The notes under the pieces: model-generated
Databases searched by the model: none
What the model saw: the letters and a program-made list of their open reading frames with translations, nothing else
Told to the model about the DNA's origin: nothing
In this document: in pieces, positions 36,040 to 46,491 of the stretch
Numbering within the stretch: the first letter of the stretch is position 1
Layout of the letters: each line of letters opens with the position of its first letter
Position numbers and translations under genes: made by a program
NCBI RefSeq assembly: GCF_001661345.1
Contig: NW_017962932.1
Coordinates: forward strand, 62,001 to 126,000
DNA from: Ascoidea rubescens DSM 1968
Lineage: Eukaryota > Ascomycota > Saccharomycetes > Ascoideales > Ascoideaceae
Length of the DNA stretch: 64,000 bases
Reading direction: 5' to 3'

Positions 36040-37068
36040 TTAGACAGTGATTATTAGATTATTTATTGATTTCCTTTGCTTTTTGAATTTCAATAGGATG
36101 ATGATTTTTGAAAAAATCTTTTTTATAGAGAGTCTTCTCTTTGGGAGATGGTTAGCTTGAGGATTTTGCACAATGTAGTTGAAGTATTGTTGTTTATGTA
36201 AATTCTGCATATATTCTTTTGTAAAGATTAAATCAATATTTGTAGAGAGAGATTTATCATCAGCTTTATCAGCTTTATCAGCGCTATCAGCGCTATCAGC
36301 GCTATCAGTGTTATTGGTGTTATCAGTGTTATCAATGCTATCAGTGTTTTTACTGGTAATTTTGTTGATGCTAATCATACTTTTTTCACGAAATTGAGAT
36401 ATAATTTCAAAGATATTTTGTCTTTGAGTGAGAACGCTCATAATCTCATCGAATTCGTCGTCAGTGTAAGAGCCTTTTGAAGCGATAGAAGAAGCAGATG
36501 AAGCAGAGGTGACAGTTGTTTCGGATGCTATGGAGTTTGATTCATGTAAGGAATGAGAGTTGATAGTGGATTGGTCATCAGAGTCTGACTCAGAGTCTGC
36601 ATCAGAATCAGTATCCGAATCATCATTATCATCATCGTCATCGTCATCATCACCATCTTCATTATCAGTTTCGATGATAGTATAGGAATCGGTGTTGTAG
36701 TTGGCGTCAATTTGAATTTGAACTTCGTCCTCGTCCTCGTCCTCGTCTTCTAGACTAGACTCGTTTCCATCATTGAGGAATAGTTGATCATTGAAGAGCT
36801 GGACAGTGTTCAAGCTCAATTGAAGGCAGCTTCTTTGGGAAGATTGATCAAAACACAAGTTATGGAGGTTGCTACCGGATTGGTAGAATTGATTTTTATC
36901 TTTGGAAACAGTGGAAGCAGTGGAAGCAGTGGAATTTGATCGCGAGTGCAAATTGTGTTCTGTAGTTGAATCAGCGGTTAAAAAGAGAGATATACTGCTG
37001 ACGTCGTCGAACGAATAATTGTCAAAATTGATGGAGTACTTTTTGTCAGCTTTTGATGGAGAGGCCAT
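36040..37068 (-). CDS. Uncharacterised acidic, Ser/Asp-rich protein
   Basis: A 342-residue protein I do not recognise. Residues 1-45 have a SINFDNYSFDDVSSISLFLT patch that could be a short conserved motif. Two acidic blocks follow (EDEDEDEDEVQ at about 107-117; a Asp run about 138-165), then Ser/Thr-rich sequence, a possible short helix (DEFDEIMSVLTQRQNIFEIISQFREK, about 204-229), a NTDSADSADKADKAD repeat (about 245-268), and a basic C-terminus (KRRLSIKKIFSKI and FKKQRKS). No membrane segment or catalytic motif. The intact frame, ATG start and upstream GC island favour a real gene. The mix of acidic stretches and basic tail suggests a nuclear or membrane-associated regulator, but that is a guess. 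Confidence 0.6.
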   Translation of the reverse strand: MASPSKADKKYSINFDNYSFDDVSSISLFLTADSTTEHNLHSRSNSTASTASTVSKDKNQFYQSGSNLHNLCFDQSSQRSCLQLSLNTVQLFNDQLFLNDGNESSLEDEDEDEDEVQIQIDANYNTDSYTIIETDNEDGDDDDDDDDNDDSDTDSDADSESDSDDQSTINSHSLHESNSIASETTVTSASSASSIASKGSYTDDEFDEIMSVLTQRQNIFEIISQFREKSMISINKITSKNTDSIDNTDNTNNTDSADSADSADKADKADDKSLSTNIDLIFTKEYMQNLHKQQYFNYIVQNPQANHLPKRRLSIKKIFSKIIILLKFKKQRKSINNLIITV

Positions 37069-39418
37069 TTTTTCTCTGATTGATTAATTGATTGATTGAT
37101 TGTTTGTTTATGTTTATGTTTATTTTTATGTTTGTTTATGTTTAGAGAAGAGTGGGAAACGCCTTCAATCGAATGGCCAGAATATAGGAGAGATGGCAAT
37201 TGGAATTGTAATTGTAATTGGTAGACAAAAAATAGAAGTGAAATGAGAGAAGTGAAATAGAACAAAAAAATGAAAATGAAATAAATGAAATAAAACAAGA
37301 AACGAGAAGAGGGCATAATATATATGAGTAAGGCAGAGAAGCACCAGCCCAAACGAGTAAGCTTTGCTGAGTAGATTCTGTTGATTATCTGATTACGATT
37401 CCATATCATTGTTGAACAAAAGCCCAATGTTTCTTAGTGTTTCAATGTTTCTCAATTTGATCCACTGCTATTCGAATCCATTCAAAGAAACCGTAGAAAA
37501 AGGCGAAAAAAAGGTGTGAAAAAGGTTGGAAAAGTGAAAATCCTCTCCAAAATCCAGTCAAAATCCAGTCAAATGCTCTCTTACGAAAACCCTCCTGTGC
37601 GTTCTGTCTACGCACCGTCCGTATGGCCGCAGCCGCATGCAGTAGCCCGCCTGCAAGAGCCCACTGACGGAGGGGTTTGCGCTTTGCTTGTTGCGCATAA
37701 CGGTGGCTTAGCCCGCTGCTTCGGGGGCGCTCAACACCGTTTCAAACCCAAAGCGCTGGTGCAGCGCAACGTCTTAGCTCAGAACAACAGAACAAAGCAT
37801 TCGAAACCAGAACAAGCTCACGAAGCTCTTAAAGACTCCCAAAGAGTGGAAGAAAGAGCATGAGAAGAGTCTTCCGGAAAAGTGTTTTGGAGAGTGCTTT
37901 GAAGAGCTCTTTAGAGAACCACATAGAGCAGACAAAGTAGAACAAGCAGGCACAACCAGCAGGGCAGCTGTGAGCTGTGCTTGCAACAGCTAATGTGGCA
38001 ATGAAACCTTTGCCTCTGGAAAGCCTCCAGCAGCTGCTCCGGAGCCATTTGTCGCTGATACAAATGCTGCAGCAATTGCCATCAACCATCTGTTCATTGC
38101 CTTCAATTATCTGCCTACTGCCTACAAATTGCCCTTTAACCATCTGCAATGGCTCTGGAAAACCTCAATCTAACAAAAAGATGTTTCACTTCAAGACATT
38201 AATGAATTTCAAATACTCAATCAACCACATTACCAGATCTCATGGTATTAATTGAAATTACGATCAATTTGCACTGTATTTCATTTGGTACTAATTATAA
38301 TATTGCTATCAGTGTTATTATTACCAATTGCTCTTTCTTTCTCTAACGTTTTTGCACAATATTTCCTAGCCATCGTAAACAATTGCAAATTGTGGTCCAT
38401 AAGTATGCGAATTACCAATTTCATATCCCAAATTACCAATTCCAAGTTAATTTTCTTCAATTTAGGATCTTCATTGATTGGCAATTGATCTCTATTGCTC
38501 TTTTTATTCTATCCACTTAACTTGCTCAAACAATTTGTCCTCGCTATTCAGATTTATTTACCATTCATCATTTATTTGTTTATTTATTTATTTATTTATT
38601 TGTTTGTTTGTTTATTTATTTATTGATCTATCTATCTATCTATCTACTACTAATTGGTGATTGTGATTTTATTTGAATGTAACTGCCTATTGTTTCTATT
38701 AATCCTATCAATCCTACCCAACATACACCCACTATTACCAGTTAATGTTCCGTTTCACTCTTAACCCTGCACTTTAATTTACCCTTTATTGTATTCTTAC
38801 TCTGTTTCCCTTATTTTGTTCACAGCTTGATTTTTGATGTCTCATTTCCCATTTCTTATTTTTTCTTATTGTCCTTCTTACGGTTCCCTCTTCAACTTAC
38901 TTTTTTTTTCTCTTTTTCAAATTCTTGTTTTTTCAATTAAGGTATTTTCCTATTTCAATTCACCAATATTCATTTCTCTGCTTTGTCCATTGTGATTACT
39001 TAATTTCATTCCATACACCATACACACCACTATCCAACTAACTATTGTAATCACATTAACTTGATCAATTTCATTGAATTCAACTGACTATCTGATTATC
39101 TCGTTTTGCTTCTATTTTCTATTGTTTTTTTTTTTATTATGTACAATCTATTACCTAACGAAAATCAATTTCAACAGTTTCAGACAATAACACACAACTT
39201 TAACGTCTAATTTTATTTTAACGGATAAACACAGCCTGCATTTGTCCGGATGTCCGTGCATATATCTATATCCATATTTACGGTCCATATCCATATCCAC
39301 ATTCACAATCCATGATCCATATTCCGGAATAATCCATCCATATACAGGATTATATAATCCACTTAAAAACATAATCTACTGCCGAGGAATAACTTTATAT
39401 TAGGAAATATATTGTAAC

Positions 39419-39473
<55 letters not shown>

Positions 39474-39688
39474 TTTATTGGAAATTTATTAAAATCTATA
39501 AATTATAAACTATTAATCATACTTATAGCGATGATAATAATTTAATGCAATAATATAAGACAATAAGCTATACTAACAGACAAAAAAACAAATGAAAATG
39601 AAAATTAATGAAAACAAATGAAAAATAATCAAGAAATGAACTATATATTTAAAAAGAAAAGAAAAGAAAAGCTTTTTTTCTCAATGAT
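37069..39688. other. 2.6-kb region without a recognised gene
   Basis: The longest gene-free stretch. 37069-37560 is the immediate upstream flank of the acidic protein. 37570-38060 is a GC-rich island with small palindromes (GCGCTG GTG CAGCGC near 37753-37767) and one 115-codon frame of atypical composition. 38240-39160 is AT/pyrimidine-rich with TTTATTTATTTG (38570-38625) and CTAT repeats. 39230-39365 has several TCCATAT/CATATCC repeats and TCCGGA. 39420-39473 is an ATT microsatellite. A non-coding RNA is possible; none could be identified. Confidence 0.5.
39420..39473. repeat. ATT trinucleotide microsatellite
   Basis: About 17 uninterrupted ATT units in the spacer downstream of the butanediol-dehydrogenase-type gene. 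Confidence 0.97.
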
Positions 39689-40918
39689 TTATTGTTGTTC
39701 TTCGATATACCCTTCTTCGGTAATTTCGCCATTTTCAGTCATTGGTGATATTAAAATCTTAATATGAATATCTTTATTCTTAATCAAATCAATAAATCCA
39801 CCTTCAACTCCATCTTCAATTGGCACTTTTTTAGTAATAAACTCTCTCAAATGTTCAATTGGCATCTTACCCTTGGCCATACAATCAATTATACCTTCGA
39901 AATCTTCAATTGTATAACACATTGACCCAGTAATTCTCTTTTCACCGCTAGTCATGGCCATTGGGTAAAAATCAATTGGTTTGTGAGGCCAAATGGCCAA
40001 GTTGACCAATGTTCCTCTTGGCTTCAATGCTGCCAATCCAGTATTGAATGTTATTGGCAATCCTGAACAGTCAAATGCATAGTCAAACCCAGATCCACCT
40101 GGTGATAGCTTTTTCAATTCTCTAATTGCTTCTTCATTGCTTCTGTAGTCCATTGGGTTGAATGGTGTAACGCCAAACTTTTCAGCTTGTTCTCTTCTAA
40201 TCTTTGCAGGTTCGGAACAAACAACTTTGGATGCATCAAAGGCATTGGCTGCTAAAATACAGCCCAATCCGATTGCACCAGCACCGATGATTAAAGCACT
40301 TGAGCCCTCTTTGAAATCATTGACTCTAAAGGCATGGTAAGAAACAGACAATGGTTGGACTAAAGCAGCACAGTCCAATGGAACAAACGATGGAACTTTA
40401 ACAATATGGTGGGCTGCAACAACAATATACTCGGCTAATCCACCATTGTGAACACCCAATCCAAATAATCCATTATCTTCACACAAGTTTGTTAATCCTA
40501 ATCTGCAGGCTTCACATTCAGAAGTACCGGTTTTCAAAGCTCTTAAACTTGAGTCGGATTCAGGCCATCTTTTTTTATCTTTACAGTAATTAGTTGGTTC
40601 ACAAACAACATTGTCACCAATGTTCAAGTCAGATCTAATTTTGGCGACGTCCGAACCAATTTCAACAATTTCACCACTTAATTCGTGGCCCATCGTTTGG
40701 GGTAACCTGATACCAGAGATTGGGTGTCCATGTGGTCCAACCTTGTCAAAGAAAACAGGTCCTTTGACGTATTCTAATAAATCAGTTCCACAGATACCAC
40801 ACCAGTGAACTTTAATCAAAACCTCTTCAGGATGAGTGATCTTGGGTCTTGGGATTTCATTAGAAAATTTTAATTCATCTTTACCGTAGTATAATAAACC
40901 TTTCATAGTTTCAGTCAT
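39689..40918 (-). CDS. BDH1: Zinc alcohol dehydrogenase, (R,R)-butanediol dehydrogenase type
   Basis: A 409-residue medium-chain dehydrogenase. Catalytic zinc ligands: Cys40 in CGICGTD and His78-Glu79 in MGHEL. Structural-zinc cysteines lie in SECEACRLGLTNLCED (135, 138, 146). The NAD fold has IIGAGAIGLG (about 210-219). Overall it resembles S. cerevisiae Bdh1/Bdh2 (382 residues), which interconverts acetoin and 2,3-butanediol; insertions include GVEGGFIDL-type conserved ends and a 20-residue acidic tail. The longest frame begins with TTG at 40927; I use ATG 40916-40918 (MTETMKGLL), with the ATG at 40906 as the alternative that matches Bdh1's N-terminus. Exact substrate is inferred. Confidence 0.8.
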   Translation of the reverse strand: MTETMKGLLYYGKDELKFSNEIPRPKITHPEEVLIKVHWCGICGTDLLEYVKGPVFFDKVGPHGHPISGIRLPQTMGHELSGEIVEIGSDVAKIRSDLNIGDNVVCEPTNYCKDKKRWPESDSSLRALKTGTSECEACRLGLTNLCEDNGLFGLGVHNGGLAEYIVVAAHHIVKVPSFVPLDCAALVQPLSVSYHAFRVNDFKEGSSALIIGAGAIGLGCILAANAFDASKVVCSEPAKIRREQAEKFGVTPFNPMDYRSNEEAIRELKKLSPGGSGFDYAFDCSGLPITFNTGLAALKPRGTLVNLAIWPHKPIDFYPMAMTSGEKRITGSMCYTIEDFEGIIDCMAKGKMPIEHLREFITKKVPIEDGVEGGFIDLIKNKDIHIKILISPMTENGEITEEGYIEEQQ

Positions 40919-41978
40919 TTTTATCAAATAAATTATTAGTTATTAATATTGAGTAATTATGTTGATAATTAAGTTATGAGTAAATGTAAATGTAAATGTA
41001 AATATGTTAATTGTTATCAATGATGATATAGTATAATATAATATAATGTAATGTAATATAAATAAGATCGAGATTAATAGAAGACAAAAAAAAAGCATAA
41101 TGAGATGTATTTATATACATTTTAAACAACTGAAAGGTTGATAGGTTTTATTCAAGATGAAAAATATGGAACCATGCAAGGAATTATTGAAAGTTAAATT
41201 TAGCTTAACTTAGTTTAATTTAATGATAGCCAAAAAAATTTTCATCATATTCCAAGGTGATTATTAAAAAATTCCCTTAGCGAACTCTAATAATCTGCGT
41301 TTTTTTCTATCTTAGCAGCTTCTTATCTCTGAAAGAACAAAATAGAGGCTAATAAGCCTTTGCGACTGAGTGAATCGATTGTGTGATGAGTAACACAGCA
41401 ACAAGTCAGCAGAGTGCTATCAACTGGTATACTCCTTGTCTTGTTCCCACTGTTCTAGTTGCTCTTACTAGCCCCTCGTGATAGTGTTGCTATCGCACAC
41501 TAGTCCTTAATATAGACTATTATTTTTGCCTATCCCGCTATATACACTTATCCAGCCAAGCTGTGACAGTTATTGTTCTGTTTATGGCTCTGTTCCCTAT
41601 TTGTGTGTTTGTGTCTCAAGGACCTGGTGACAGCTGTCGCCAACAGACAGCGGCCATCAGCCGATCCCCAGCGGGCTTTTCTACCGCATATTTGCGTCCA
41701 CAGCGCCCGCCGCCGCCCCACGCAACGCACGCGACGCGTTCGAAAGCCGTCCCGCACCACTGGTCTTCCTCGGACCTGCCGCGCCGGCTCGGACTTGTCT
41801 CGTGCTGCATAGCCGCCGCGGCCGGCTGTGCGCGCAGCTACTTCGGGCCGTCAGCGGATGCGCCAAACACTGAGACTTCCGGTCTTGTTTCCATCCGACG
41901 GCTGGTGGTTGGTCGAAACGCTGGAAATCGTCAGCAGTGGTTTAAATATGTACAGAAAGAGCCTAGGCTCTGTGCCAT
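40919..41978. promoter_or_regulatory. BDH1-type gene upstream region and RPO41 3' flank, with GC island
   Basis: No gene accepted in 1,060 bases. Near the gene: AT-rich with ATAATATAATGTAATG runs. A strong GC-rich island lies at about 41640-41910, with the palindrome GACAGCTGTC (41629-41638) at its border and ACTTCCGG at 41875-41882. Frames inside the island are Arg/Ala/Pro-rich with no family resemblance. Confidence 0.5.
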
Positions 41979-44900
41979 CTAACTGAAAAAATATAAACTA
42001 TCCTTCACTTCTCTCACGTCAAACTCTCCCTTGGGTGGCACGTCGGGCAATCTCAATGGCACCAAGATCTTCATCATTCCCTTATTGTTTGATGCTTCCG
42101 AAGGTTTTGAGATTTCCTCCTCGAGGTTTTGTACTTTTTCTAAATAATCCTTCAACTGAGTCTGAAGTCTTGCCTTCTCTGTTTCGTCTTGACAATTGAA
42201 GATCCTCTCTTTGGTTTTGATAACTGCTTTAGCATTGGCCTTCAATTGGTAGTTGAATTTCACACGTTTGTTCACAGCCGTGCTTTTCACTTTCTTACGT
42301 TCTTCATTATCCAATATCATTTGCTCGTAATCAAGTCCCTCCAACACACTGATGGTTGTCTCCATTTTCAATCCCTCGTTCACCTCATTGATATCTCTAG
42401 AGTTTAATAGTGCCCTTCTGCGTTTCTCTAACCGAATCTCATCAATCATTGATAATCTCTCCCCGTGTTTAGCAAGATATTCCTTTTTGAATTCTTTCAC
42501 CAATATAGCCGCTTCAGAGTCATCGCAAATAGAAACCTGAAGCAAATAGCCTTGATATCTCTTTTCAAACTCATTCTTCAATCTTTGAACTAAATCAACT
42601 TGGTGTAATCCAATAAACTTGTCCCGGATGATCTCATTCATTCTATCAACATCGCCGGCATGGGTCCAATACGAATCATGAACCGCTGCAAATGTCAATT
42701 CTTTCCTACCACATTCAACTGCTGACAATAACATATGAGATGCATCTAATGAATGAATGAAATTTGGTGGGAACGCTGTATACTGCTTTCTTGCATTAAC
42801 AACATTTAATTCAAATGGATCCGTAATAGAAATCGATTGTAAATTAGTTTTAATAACTGCTTTACCGTCTTCCCTATATGGTTGAACTATTGGTAATCCC
42901 AATGGCGATGTCCAAATGACTGATGTCATGCAAAGCAACTTTAATGTCTTAGGATCAACAATCTCTGTCTCTTTTAAATCAATTCGAACTGATGACCCAA
43001 TTCTCTTTGCACATTCTCCTAACCAATCTTGAATTAAATGCGCACCTTGAAATAATTCTCGAACTGATGCAAAAACATGAACTGCAAGATATTTAGATAA
43101 GAAATATGCTGTATCCTTTCCAAATTCATCAGTAAGTTGCTTGGCAATTTGCTGTGTTGCACCCAAATATGTAACACCATAAACATTTGTCATAACTGTT
43201 TGTTTAATAACTTTTCTCTTGATAGAATGTTGCACAAGTGCTGCTTGTGATTTCCCATTCTTAACATCTTCATCCACTCTTGCTTGAACTAATCCTGCAA
43301 CATATGAATAAACATCCATAGGTTTAACTGATGGTGAAAGATTAACCTGTCTGGCACCCTCTAAATCACCACCTAATGCTGCATAATGCTGTAACCCATT
43401 ACATGTACCATCTTGATGAACTGGTTGATGAGAAATAAATTCTGTTGGATCTTTTAATTTTAATGCTTGTGAAAGCTCAAAAATGGTTGCAAGTGCTTGC
43501 CATGGCTTATCTGCTTTTTTCCACCATGCATCTGCTGCCTGAGGATTTTCTGCTGATTTGTGAATGTTTTCGTAATTATTTTCCGTAAATTTAACACGAT
43601 CTTCAAGTGAAACTTTATCATGCCCAAAAAGATTAGATAAATGAATCTTTAACCATCTGAAACCTGATTCTCCTAGTTTTTTACCCTTCCAAAATAATAA
43701 TAATCCCCTACTTAAATCATTACCTAAATGGTTGAAATTTGGTGATATTGGATAGGCTCGACCTCTAAAATCTAAATTATGTGGGAAGTAGAATTTTTCT
43801 CCAACAAATGCTCTAGCAATTTCCAACTTATAATTGGTATCACATCTTTGACTTCTATTAGCATAATATTCATACGATTTTTGCTTAGATATTGTTTGCC
43901 ATTCAGTTTTTACACTTGGATCTTCACCTCTATCTGGTTTAGGAGGTAAAATCAACTCTTTTTCATGTTTTGGAATATCTAAAAACTCTTCTCCAGAATT
44001 CCATGCCTCTGTAACTAAATCCAATATCTTTTTATTAATGGTCCACGCAGTAACACCAAGAACGTTTAGTCCATCATAAACACCTTCTAAATCACCATTT
44101 TCCGAAGCTGCTTCAACATATGCTAATTGTTCAGGACAATCTTTAGATCTAATTAAATAATTCTTGGAATAATTGTAACCACCGGTTTTCCAATCATACC
44201 ATTTAATTGGTTTAATTAACATAGGCAATGATTGAGGATTAACAGCTTTATTAAAACCTTCATCCGAAATCTTTTCAATAAATGATCTATGGAATTTCAA
44301 AACACCAATTTTATTACCTCCACTGAAAATAAAAGTATGAAACATTGCTGGTGATTCACCATGGACAACTTTTCCTGATATAGGATCCTTTCCTTCAACT
44401 TCAATTGTAGCCACACTCATTAAGGCAGTAACTAAAATAGATCCAATTTTAGCTTTAACATCATAACTCCATTCAGTAAATGAAGTAGTTTCCGAGGTGG
44501 ATCTGAAATATTTTTTAGAATAACGAACAATTTTTTGAAATCTTTCAGAACTTTTACTTTTTGCTACATTTTTAAAAAAATTATTCTCGGATTTTAGTAA
44601 TTGTTCAGATTGAAATTCACTTTCAATTGCCCTACCGATTGATATAACAGCTCTTGCAATTCTCATACCATCTTGAATTCCACCAGATGAATTCAATTTA
44701 ATTAATTCCAAAATTGCAATCACTAACAATTTTTTAGCATCAATTAATAGAATATATGGAGCGTATTTTAGTCTATTCAAAACACTGGCGGTTCTTGGTG
44801 GTGTAGTTTCAGCTTCTTTAAGAACTTTTTTACATTCTTCGACTTCCTTTTCAACTAATGGTAGGGCATCATTATACCATTTCCATAATCTTGCGTTTAA

Positions 44901-46172
44901 AGATTTTCTTATTGGAGTAATACCAAGTTTTTGCAAGTTAGCGTGATCATTTTTCCAACTCTCTATTGAAGCTTCAATAGATCTAGCTTCCAATTGTTTT
45001 TGTCTTTCTTCATTATAAACTTCTAAAGCTTCTTCGAATAAAGCTTGTTCTTTTGGATGATCGGCCAATCTTTGATAAATGCTGAAAAAATTTAAATCTT
45101 TATTTATATCGAGTCTATCCATTAAGATGTTTCTTTCGTTCAAGTTCTGAAGAAGAGAACTCAATTTGGATTCTAGTTGAGGATTTTGGGATGTTAAAGC
45201 TAATAAAGCATGACGAATACTTTTCATACCAAAGGTATCAACAGGATTTAACTCCTTTTGAACACCCTTTTCAATAGTCGGAGGCAAAATATCATTCTTC
45301 TTAAAGTAATCACTTTGACCAAGGGAATCGTAATATTCTTTGGTTTTATTCAATTGTTGATCAATTTTTTGTTCATTAGTGATTGGTTCAATTTGATCAT
45401 TTAAGTCTTGTAGTTCATTTTTTAATAATTCTTTATAAATTTTTGGGATAGAACCTAATAATTCAGGATGTTGTTTAAGAATTATTTTAGTATTATCTAA
45501 ACCGATACTGTCAATATTTCCAAAAATTGATCTGGGAGTTATTATTGGGTGCTTTAAATAGTTATCAAAAGGTAATTCGTGATCTACACAATATCTTAAC
45601 ATAATAGCATAAGTTTTACCATTTGGATTAACTTTGAAATTATCGAAAAAAGACTCAATAAACTCGGTAGCTTCATTTAAATTTTCCTTATGTAAAGAAT
45701 TAATCCAGGTATCAAAGTAATTATTAACACAATTTATTAATTGATAAGGTGAAAGATCAGCATCGCACAAACTTTTTAAAATCTGATAGGATCTTGTAAA
45801 ATCTTTTGTTATTAAACAAACTTCCAATAGAGACAAAGTACGACTCAATATTTTTTCATCTTTTAAATGTTCTTTTAAATTCTGAGAAGTAATATTTAAA
45901 ACGTTTGGAACCTGGTTGTCGTCCAAGTAATTTTTTTGAGTATCAGTGGTTGAGCCAGGATTTTTAAAATCAACATTAACATCTTTCAAAAACTTATCTT
46001 CTATTGATTTTTTAATTTCGTTTTTTACTTCAGGAGTCTTTTCAAAACTAAAACCAACTAAATTTCGAACCACATTGTTAGTAGTATTAAAAGATGGATA
46101 TAGTCTTGAAGTAGAGGATAAAAAGGAGGGATTTGTAGGCTTAAGGTTTGAGGATCTAATAATTCTAAGCAT
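41979..46172 (-). CDS. RPO41: Mitochondrial RNA polymerase Rpo41
   Basis: A 1,397-residue single-subunit, T7-like polymerase that transcribes mitochondrial DNA. The N-terminus MLRIIRSSNLKPTNPSFLSS is a typical matrix-targeting sequence; the frame extends to 46199 only with a TTG. A yeast-specific N-terminal extension with pentatricopeptide-like helices occupies about 1-430. Catalytic aspartates: Asp921 in HQDGTCNGLQHYAALGGD (motif A) and Asp1166 in HDSYWTHAGD (motif C). The motif B helix (about residue 990) is RKVIKQTVMTNVYGVTYLGA. The protein ends in YFFS, near the T7-type C-terminus. Length is close to S. cerevisiae Rpo41 (1,351). Confidence 0.97.
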   Translation of the reverse strand: MLRIIRSSNLKPTNPSFLSSTSRLYPSFNTTNNVVRNLVGFSFEKTPEVKNEIKKSIEDKFLKDVNVDFKNPGSTTDTQKNYLDDNQVPNVLNITSQNLKEHLKDEKILSRTLSLLEVCLITKDFTRSYQILKSLCDADLSPYQLINCVNNYFDTWINSLHKENLNEATEFIESFFDNFKVNPNGKTYAIMLRYCVDHELPFDNYLKHPIITPRSIFGNIDSIGLDNTKIILKQHPELLGSIPKIYKELLKNELQDLNDQIEPITNEQKIDQQLNKTKEYYDSLGQSDYFKKNDILPPTIEKGVQKELNPVDTFGMKSIRHALLALTSQNPQLESKLSSLLQNLNERNILMDRLDINKDLNFFSIYQRLADHPKEQALFEEALEVYNEERQKQLEARSIEASIESWKNDHANLQKLGITPIRKSLNARLWKWYNDALPLVEKEVEECKKVLKEAETTPPRTASVLNRLKYAPYILLIDAKKLLVIAILELIKLNSSGGIQDGMRIARAVISIGRAIESEFQSEQLLKSENNFFKNVAKSKSSERFQKIVRYSKKYFRSTSETTSFTEWSYDVKAKIGSILVTALMSVATIEVEGKDPISGKVVHGESPAMFHTFIFSGGNKIGVLKFHRSFIEKISDEGFNKAVNPQSLPMLIKPIKWYDWKTGGYNYSKNYLIRSKDCPEQLAYVEAASENGDLEGVYDGLNVLGVTAWTINKKILDLVTEAWNSGEEFLDIPKHEKELILPPKPDRGEDPSVKTEWQTISKQKSYEYYANRSQRCDTNYKLEIARAFVGEKFYFPHNLDFRGRAYPISPNFNHLGNDLSRGLLLFWKGKKLGESGFRWLKIHLSNLFGHDKVSLEDRVKFTENNYENIHKSAENPQAADAWWKKADKPWQALATIFELSQALKLKDPTEFISHQPVHQDGTCNGLQHYAALGGDLEGARQVNLSPSVKPMDVYSYVAGLVQARVDEDVKNGKSQAALVQHSIKRKVIKQTVMTNVYGVTYLGATQQIAKQLTDEFGKDTAYFLSKYLAVHVFASVRELFQGAHLIQDWLGECAKRIGSSVRIDLKETEIVDPKTLKLLCMTSVIWTSPLGLPIVQPYREDGKAVIKTNLQSISITDPFELNVVNARKQYTAFPPNFIHSLDASHMLLSAVECGRKELTFAAVHDSYWTHAGDVDRMNEIIRDKFIGLHQVDLVQRLKNEFEKRYQGYLLQVSICDDSEAAILVKEFKKEYLAKHGERLSMIDEIRLEKRRRALLNSRDINEVNEGLKMETTISVLEGLDYEQMILDNEERKKVKSTAVNKRVKFNYQLKANAKAVIKTKERIFNCQDETEKARLQTQLKDYLEKVQNLEEEISKPSEASNNKGMMKILVPLRLPDVPPKGEFDVREVKDSLYFFS

Positions 46173-46491
46173 GGCGTTAACTAAACAGAAGATTGGCAAT
46201 TATATACAAGTTAATTAACTATAAAACCAGCTAATCAATTGTTCAGTGGTACTGGCTCGAATTAGTATTTATTAAAATCTTGGTGGAAAAAAAAAGATAT
46301 GAAAAACGAAATGAAATTTTTTTCCTACCGAACGCACGTGCACACATAGACCCAAAGCGTTAAACGCATCTCAAAAGTGCGGCGAAAAAAGAAACGCAGT
46401 TCGACCGTTTTCTCAGAAGCATAACAGCAGTGAAAGAAAAACTGGAAGAACAGGGAGAAGCACAGGGAGAAGCACAGGAAGCAGGATTGGG
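46173..46491 (-). promoter_or_regulatory. RPO41 promoter region
   Basis: 319 bases between the CCS1 stop and the RPO41 start. A CACGTG palindrome is at 46335-46340 in a GC-richer patch (46325-46400). AG-rich repeats GGGAGAAGCACA abut the CCS1 stop. Confidence 0.5.

Noticed and set aside
37516-37863. 115-codon plus-strand frame in the GC-rich island
   Set aside because: Composition reflects GC-rich DNA; no domain, signal or codon pattern like neighbouring genes, and it ends inside the island.
41563-41982. 139-codon plus-strand frame, with several overlapping frames on both strands
   Set aside because: Arg/Ala/Pro-rich translations of a GC island; the first candidate start lies in AT-rich DNA and nothing resembles a family.
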